DNA from: a virus
Virus record (IMG/VR): IMGVR_UViG_3300005588_000038
Span: 1-63,128 of that record
Reading direction: 5' to 3' (one strand)
Length of the DNA stretch: 63,128 nt
A program made the position numbers and the translations under genes. Shown here in pieces: positions 58,378 through 63,128 of this stretch (the first letter of the stretch is position 1; every line of letters begins with the position of its first letter). The notes under the pieces are model-generated. The model searched no databases. It worked only from the letters and a program-made list of their open reading frames with translations, and was not told the DNA's origin.

Positions 58378-59415
58378 ATGGCTCACGAAATCGAAAAGAC
58401 AGACAATGTTGTACTTCACCGTCAAGCTGCATGGCACGGCCTGGGCGTTGTAGTCGAAAAAGCACCAACTCCGCAGGAAGCCTTGTCGATTGCTGGGCTG
58501 GACTGGAAGGTCACCCAGAAGGCGATGTACACTCGACTGAACGATGGGTCGAAGTACGTTTTTGAATCCCACGTTGCAAATTTTCGAGAAGACACCAATC
58601 ACCAACTTGGAGTAGTCTCGTCGAACTACCGTCCTGTTCAGAATGTCGAAATGGCTGAATTCTGTGAGGCACTCAGTGAAGTGTCTGCAGCAGAAGGCGG
58701 AGAACCAGTTCTGTGTGAAACTGCTGGCAGTGTCCGCAATGGCCAGCGTGTGTGGTTCCTCCTCAAAGGCGAGACATTCCAGGTGGCCAGGGACGACGAG
58801 ATTGTTCCTTACATCCTGGTCAGCAATGGGCATGACGGGAAATCCAGTTTTCGTGTCACACCGACAACAGTGAGAGTGGTGTGCAGCAACACTCTGCACT
58901 CTGTGATACCGAAATACGATACCGGTAAACTGGTAGACGCTGCGATTTCTGTTCGACACACACAGAGTGTCTTGGGGAGGATCGAGGAAGCTCGACTCGC
59001 GCTGAGAGCGTACAACGATCGGATGAAGAAGACCGAAGACTTGATGGGTCGGTTGTTTGAGTATCAAGTCAACACGGAAAAGATGACGCAATTCTTTTCA
59101 GAATGCTATGCTAGGGATTTTGGAGAAGTCTCTACTAATCCTCAGACAAGAAAAGAAAAGAATGCTCGAGATCGAGCAGTGAGTGCCTTCCAGTCATTTA
59201 CTCGTCGATTTGATGATGAACGGGAAATTGCAGGCGCCAGCCTGTGGTGTGCTCTGAATGCCTACAGCGGAATGGTCCAGCATGACAAAAAAGCTCGAGG
59301 CAAAGACGATGAGTCTCGAGTCTGGAAGCGAGTCGACTCCAATCTCTTTGGGTTGAATCAAGCTCGTACCCAGCACGCGCTAGCCAATGCAGTTCAGTGG
59401 TTGGTGCGTGGTTAA
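58378..59415 (+). CDS. DUF932 phage/plasmid protein
   Basis: 345 residues, strong ribosome site (AAAGGATGAGAAGCA). N-terminal AAWHGLGVVVEKAPTPQEAL, then GLDWKVTQKA and GVVSSNYRPVQNVEM are the usual DUF932/TIGR03299 marks. The family is widespread in phages and plasmids and its function is unknown. It sits alone between a promoter (58283) and a terminator (59663), so it is probably expressed independently, perhaps early or late. Confidence 0.9.
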   Translation: MAHEIEKTDNVVLHRQAAWHGLGVVVEKAPTPQEALSIAGLDWKVTQKAMYTRLNDGSKYVFESHVANFREDTNHQLGVVSSNYRPVQNVEMAEFCEALSEVSAAEGGEPVLCETAGSVRNGQRVWFLLKGETFQVARDDEIVPYILVSNGHDGKSSFRVTPTTVRVVCSNTLHSVIPKYDTGKLVDAAISVRHTQSVLGRIEEARLALRAYNDRMKKTEDLMGRLFEYQVNTEKMTQFFSECYARDFGEVSTNPQTRKEKNARDRAVSAFQSFTRRFDDEREIAGASLWCALNAYSGMVQHDKKARGKDDESRVWKRVDSNLFGLNQARTQHALANAVQWLVRG

Positions 59416-59714
59416 TCCGCACCATTTCTACCGAATCTGGGTGGATTTGCTCGATTTACAGTAAACTGCCCAGGTTCGGTGGGTTGGTACCGCAGGCACC
59501 GACGTATACCGTTGGCAGTTCAGGTCGATTCGATTGCTTGGCACCTCTCGAATTGATAAATTTGCCGAATTTCGCATTGCGAGTCCATTCATGGACGTAC
59601 TAAAACAGAACATCCCGCTCGGATACGGCTTGTGCGAAGGCCTGGCACCGACGGATTCCTTGCCCGCTGACATGTGCCAAGATGTCAGCGGGTTTTTCTT
59701 TGGTGAGGCAGATT
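59416..59714. other. Non-coding gap (about 300 bases)
   Basis: I see no gene. It includes a TTGGCA...GATAAA stretch with poor spacing for a promoter, a GGTACC site near 59486, and the terminator at 59663-59697. Nothing else recognised. Confidence 0.5.
59663..59697 (+). terminator. Rho-independent terminator
   Basis: CCCGCTGACAT (59663-59673) and ATGTCAGCGGG (59682-59692) form a perfect 11-bp stem with an 8-base loop, followed by TTTTTC. It lies 18 bases before the ATG of the initiator gene. Confidence 0.92.
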
Positions 59715-60788
59715 ATGATCGATCATGCTAGGCTAGATGAGTCTCAAGCCGAAAGAACACCCGGGTCGGTTTATGACACCGAGACCAATAGTGGAAAAGG
59801 TGTCTGGGTGCGTGAGATGTACTGCAAATTCATGGGTGGGCTCTCAGGTGGAGTGGTACTTAGCCAGCTGATGCATTACTCTTGCCGATTCGGTAAAGGG
59901 CATGATTGGTTCTATCGGTGCACCAAAGATTGGGCGGCGGATACGTTCCTCAGCGAAACTACTATCCGTAAATTTCTCAACAAACTACAAGATCTCGGGT
60001 TTGTGGAGATTCGAACAGAGACCACGAGCACCGGCGGTAAATTAAACTGGTACCGAGTCAACGAGGCCCATGTGCGTGAGTCTGTTGGTGAGTTTCTTGT
60101 AGAGTCTGGATATGCTGATAGGGATTCTGTAGATTTGTCCAGCACCACAAAACTACGGGTTGGTATACAACCTTGCGCTGAAGCAACCCGTAATATTACG
60201 CCACCAACCCGTAATATTACGGGTGGCACAATATACAAAGAAAGTGATAAAAGAAACAAAGGCACAGGGACGCAAAGGGTCAGGTCCTTCGGCCCTTCCC
60301 TTGGTGCGTCGCCTGAGTATCATTCTCCGGGATACGCAGGATTTGAAGTGGTGGAAGAAGAGTCAGAGCAAGCAGCATCACCAGAAGACGAATGGGCGGC
60401 TTCTGCATCAAAGAAACTCTACGATGCGCTTGCTCAGAAAAATCGCATCACCAAAGTACCATCATTGCACCGATGGGCTCAGCATTTTCTTCGATTACTG
60501 AGAGCTCCAAATAATTCGATTGAGCTGATCGATGAAGTTCTTAGTTGGTACATCGATGGACTCGTGTCTAACGAACATGACCAGTTCACTCCTCAGGTGT
60601 TTGCGGCGGTTTCGTTTGTTGAGAAATTTCCAAAGCTGCTAACCTGTTACGAGAGGCAGTCAAGCAAAAATAGAGAAGGTTTTTCGACAGCTGAGCTGGT
60701 GAAGCAGGTTTGCGCTGACCAAGAAGCAAGAGCAGCAGCTCGAAGACGGCGACAAGAAGAAGCTGACAGACTTCAGGAGCAGGAGTGA
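59715..60788 (+). CDS. O-like replication initiator with internal iterons
   Basis: 357 residues; start 59715 has GTGAGGCAG upstream and lies just past the terminator. A winged-helix at about 70-105 (CTKDWAADTFLSETTIRKFL, NKLQDLGFVEIRT) follows a WVREMYCKFMGGLSGGVVLS segment, like phage replication O and plasmid RepA-type proteins. Codons about 157-169 contain CAACCCGTAATATTACG iterons (60184-60221), as in lambda O. The C-terminus is Arg/Glu-rich coiled coil (ARAAARRRRQEEADRL). Confidence 0.78.
   Translation: MIDHARLDESQAERTPGSVYDTETNSGKGVWVREMYCKFMGGLSGGVVLSQLMHYSCRFGKGHDWFYRCTKDWAADTFLSETTIRKFLNKLQDLGFVEIRTETTSTGGKLNWYRVNEAHVRESVGEFLVESGYADRDSVDLSSTTKLRVGIQPCAEATRNITPPTRNITGGTIYKESDKRNKGTGTQRVRSFGPSLGASPEYHSPGYAGFEVVEEESEQAASPEDEWAASASKKLYDALAQKNRITKVPSLHRWAQHFLRLLRAPNNSIELIDEVLSWYIDGLVSNEHDQFTPQVFAAVSFVEKFPKLLTCYERQSSKNREGFSTAELVKQVCADQEARAAARRRRQEEADRLQEQE
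60156..60223 (+). other. Candidate replication origin (iterons in the initiator gene)
   Basis: CAACCCGTAATATTACG at 60184-60200 and 60205-60221 (21-bp repeat distance, two helix turns). CGGGTTG, the inverse half-site, is at 60156-60162. CCCGTAATATTACGGG (60208-60223) is a 16-bp palindrome. An AT-rich tract (ACAATATACAAAGAAAGTGA, from about 60228) follows, like an unwinding element. Lambda ori lies at the same place within its O gene. Confidence 0.7.
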
Positions 60789-60791
60789 GTT

Positions 60792-61214
60792 ATGCAAGAA
60801 GGTTTGCTTGAGAAATCAGAAGAAGTTGCTGCTCGTGTTGAGTTGATGAGATTTTGGTTCCGGATGACCGGAAAGAAAATCGAAGAGACGGGCGATGTGA
60901 TTCGGGTTCTGAGGTTGTTTGAGGACGTACCTACAAACATTCTGTCTCAGGCAGTTGACGTTTACCTGAGAGAGTTTGATTTCTTTTCTATCAAGAAACT
61001 TTTTGATGTGCTCGACGATGGAGTGTTCCAGAAAGAATCAGAAAAAGAACCTCCACTGATGGGCGTAGAGGATCGAGTGCGACGATTTGAAAAGCAGGAT
61101 CGAGAAGAGATGGGGATGAGTGAGCAGGAGTACATTGAGTTCAAGAAATCACAGCCTGAGTATCATTGTGCAGGTTGTACCAAGGACGAAATCGAGCAGT
61201 ACGGGCTCAGATGA
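60792..61214 (+). CDS. Possible helicase loader or replication accessory protein
   Basis: 140 residues, ATG after AGGAGCAGGAGTGAGTT. Helical and acidic: EEVAARVELMRFWFRMTGKK, then VLRLFEDVPTNILSQAVDVY, ending HCAGCTKDEIEQYG with a C-x-x-C. Between an O-like initiator and a DnaB-like helicase, as loaders (lambda P, DnaC) are. No sequence match can be claimed. Confidence 0.55.
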   Translation: MQEGLLEKSEEVAARVELMRFWFRMTGKKIEETGDVIRVLRLFEDVPTNILSQAVDVYLREFDFFSIKKLFDVLDDGVFQKESEKEPPLMGVEDRVRRFEKQDREEMGMSEQEYIEFKKSQPEYHCAGCTKDEIEQYGLR

Positions 61215-62587
61215 AAACGCAAAGATTCTCAGATGGATCTGATGTTCGTCAGATACTGTCAGCGATGGTTCAGGATCCAGTTGTCTGCTCGCGGATAGCA
61301 TCTCACTGGGATGATCGATCTGGGCTGTTTCAGTCTAGGTGGGCGAATTTGATTGGGTGGTGGTGTGTCAAGCATCTCAAGAAATACGGACAGCCGCCTA
61401 ATGAGAATATTCAAGTCATATTCGAGAGGTGGGTAGAAACATCGACTGCAGATGAAGAAACGATTCAGGCTGTTGAGCGGTTTTTGGTTGATTTGTCTGA
61501 GACAGATGTCAAAGGGAACCAAGATTACATCTTGGATTTAGCGGAGAATCATTTCTGCAAGGTGGTCGCAGAAAGGGAGTACGAAGAAGCGGGAGCAGAT
61601 CTCAGTCAAGGTTTGCACCGTGAAGCTATCGATCGGATGAGAAATCTTCCGTCGTTGAGTTTGAAGCCTGATCCGTATTTTGAACCGGTCGATGATCCTG
61701 GAATTTGGGTCGATGCTCTTGAGAATATTCGAACACGGCCTCTGATTGATTATCCCGGAGATTTAGGTGACTTTTTCGGGGACATGTTTTCGAGGCGTCG
61801 CCTAGTATCTTTCATGGCACCAAACAAGACAGGAAAGACAGTTTGGTTGGTAGATGCTGCGTACCGAGCTGTTCGCAAGAGGAATCGAGTCCTGTTTGTC
61901 AATTTAGGTGATGGCACAGAACTGGATGTGATTGAGCGGCTCGCCAAAAGAGCAACGATGGCTGGTGACTTCGAAGGCAAATGCAGAAATCCAGTCAAGA
62001 TAGACGAAGAGTATAGAGTAACCCACGAAGCAGTCAAGATGGGTAAGGTGGATCCTGTTGATGCCTATCGATCGTTCAGGAGAGCTTGCAGAGCAGGAAC
62101 TGATGCGTTCCGGTTGATGGCCTATGCCAATTCCTCAGCTACGGTAGCGGACATAGATGCTCTTCTGGCCAGGTTTAGTCGAGAAAGCTGGAAACCTGAT
62201 GTAGTCATAGTAGATTACGCCGACATTTTAGCCCACCCGGCTGGTGTCCACGACAAGAACGATGTGCACGAGGAGAACTGGAAGCAGCTGACACGGCTGC
62301 ACCATGATTGGAATTGTTTGGTGCTTACAGCAACCCAATCAAACGCAATCAGCTACTCTCGCTCAGATACTCTTTTGGGACGTCAGCACTTTACGGGGCG
62401 GCGAACTAAACTTGATCAAGTGGACGGTATGATAGGCATCAACGTCACTGAGCAAGAGCGGCAGAAGCAGATGTGCAGGCTAAATTGGGTAGTTCGGCGG
62501 CGGGCTCGGGATAGGCATCGCAAAGAGTGTGTTCATGTGGCTGGTTGTTATGAGATTGAAAATCCTGCTGTTTTGAGCAAATGGTAA
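61211..62587 (+). CDS. DnaB-like replicative helicase
   Basis: 458 residues, ATGA overlap. Walker A APNKTGKT at 203-210, Walker B DVVIVDYADIL from 330, and ATQSNAISYSRSD and GMIGINVTEQER downstream fit a RecA-fold hexameric helicase. The N-terminal domain (1-150) is helical. It unwinds the phage fork with the primase at 57042. Confidence 0.87.
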   Translation: MKTQRFSDGSDVRQILSAMVQDPVVCSRIASHWDDRSGLFQSRWANLIGWWCVKHLKKYGQPPNENIQVIFERWVETSTADEETIQAVERFLVDLSETDVKGNQDYILDLAENHFCKVVAEREYEEAGADLSQGLHREAIDRMRNLPSLSLKPDPYFEPVDDPGIWVDALENIRTRPLIDYPGDLGDFFGDMFSRRRLVSFMAPNKTGKTVWLVDAAYRAVRKRNRVLFVNLGDGTELDVIERLAKRATMAGDFEGKCRNPVKIDEEYRVTHEAVKMGKVDPVDAYRSFRRACRAGTDAFRLMAYANSSATVADIDALLARFSRESWKPDVVIVDYADILAHPAGVHDKNDVHEENWKQLTRLHHDWNCLVLTATQSNAISYSRSDTLLGRQHFTGRRTKLDQVDGMIGINVTEQERQKQMCRLNWVVRRRARDRHRKECVHVAGCYEIENPAVLSKW

Positions 62588-62711
62588 AATTGCAGAATAA
62601 ACCGGTTGCGATTAATTCCAGGAACAGCAATACTTGGAGACGTACACAAGAGGGGCGGGAGTTGGTTTCCGCTGTTTCAAAGTTTCTGTTCCTATGTAAG
62701 AGGGAAGATCG

Positions 62712-63128
62712 ATGAGCGGTGAAGTGTTGAAGCTGGATCGTGTTCGGGCACTGGCTGTGGTTTCTTTTCTGGGCTGGAAAACCGCCAGCGGATGGTCGAA
62801 CGAGAAAATTGCTGCGAACCTTGCCAAGTCTCGTGATGTCTACGAGCCCGGTACAAATCCGGAAGACGACCAGACGGCGAAGGACTTGGTGGAAGTTCTC
62901 GCTGCGCTGGAAAGTGGAACGGAAATCCAAGTTACTGGAGATGACGAAGGCGGCGGCGAAGGTGCTCAGAAAGAGAAGCCGAAGAAGGGCCGTCGAGGAA
63001 AGAAAGGTAAGAAGGAAGAAGCGGAGGCTGCCGACGACGGTGATGCCGACGACGGTGATGCCGACGACGGTGATGCCGACGACGGTGATGCCGACGACGG
63101 TGATGCCGACGACGGTGATGCCGACGAC
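62712..63128 (+). CDS. Partial hypothetical protein with ADDGD repeat
   Basis: Runs off the right edge with no stop (139 codons). ATG 62712 has GAGGGAAG upstream. N-terminal MSGEVLKLDRVRALAVVSFL and a SNEKIAANLAKSRDVYEPGT, GTEIQVTGDD segment resemble small phage proteins with a K-rich linker (QKEKPKKGRRGKKGKKEE). The rest is a repeated ADDGD. Function unknown; an ssDNA or charge-mimic role is speculative. Confidence 0.7.
   Translation, partial: MSGEVLKLDRVRALAVVSFLGWKTASGWSNEKIAANLAKSRDVYEPGTNPEDDQTAKDLVEVLAALESGTEIQVTGDDEGGGEGAQKEKPKKGRRGKKGKKEEAEAADDGDADDGDADDGDADDGDADDGDADDGDADD
63030..63128 (+). repeat. 15-bp tandem repeat at the right edge
   Basis: GCCGACGACGGTGAT six times exactly plus nine bases of a seventh copy. 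It encodes ADDGD. Short-read assembly could collapse or break here; the true copy number is unknown. Confidence 0.92.

Noticed and set aside
62630-62693. AGGAACAG / CTGTTCCT inverted repeat before the last gene
   Set aside because: Only 8 bp with a loop of nearly 50 bases; likely chance.
1-63128. Diversity-generating retroelement, integrase or tRNA genes
   Set aside because: No reverse transcriptase, tyrosine or serine recombinase, or complete tRNA fold seen on either strand.

Overview
The window looks like most of the genome of a tailed, siphovirus-like phage. It has a terminase, an HK97-type portal, protease and capsid, neck genes, a tail tube candidate, a lambda-like G/GT frameshift pair, an 808-residue tape measure protein and a replication block. 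No integrase, tRNA, rRNA or CRISPR array was found. The host is probably a Planctomycetota bacterium. This is inferred from serine-rich S/Q low-complexity domains, Cys-rich proteins, and several secreted or HExxH proteins of a style common in that phylum. No single gene proves it. Both window ends cut through a gene (the Ala/Ser-rich end of a leftward gene at 1, a 15-bp tandem repeat at 63128), so the sequence may be circular or broken at repeats.

Layout. 1-4203: small leftward genes, probably early. They are driven by at least three copies of a repeated promoter element (about 950-977, 2663-2690, 4283-4311), and include a LexA-like winged-helix regulator. 4204-5769: a gene-poor strand-switch region. 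It holds a cluster of GGCTAGCGCTA palindromes (4600-4740), a 20-bp direct repeat spaced 100 bp, and a possible decayed Gly-rich gene. Everything after about 5770 is rightward. 5770-10626: small accessory genes, some membrane-bound, and a DNA methyltransferase. 10682-14177: probable small terminase, a sugar-nucleotide epimerase and large terminase. 14292-18050: three proteins with signal peptides (one thioredoxin-like), a metzincin-type metalloprotease and a membrane PAS protein. 18073-23417: structural or decoration proteins, including a LamG-like protein and a 442-residue serine-rich protein. 22596-35697: head and neck genes, capsid and tail tube. 35809-43216: tail chaperones with a programmed frameshift, tape measure, distal tail and a Cys-rich 697-residue protein.

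43224-54573 is an unusually large glycan cassette: two sulfotransferase-like proteins, four methyltransferases, several glycosyltransferase-like proteins (one a GT2-DUF616 fusion), a CMP-Kdo synthetase-like enzyme, a cupin and a Maf-like protein. Together with the epimerase and three serine-rich proteins placed among the head and tail genes, it suggests that the phage decorates mucin-like domains on its own particle. That is inference. 54975-63128: sigma-like protein, SNF2 helicase, ribbon-helix-helix protein, zinc/TOPRIM primase, HTH protein, a DUF932 gene in its own promoter-terminator unit, an O-like initiator carrying internal iterons (probable lambda-style origin at about 60156-60223), a possible loader, a DnaB-like helicase, and a partial repeat-bearing gene.
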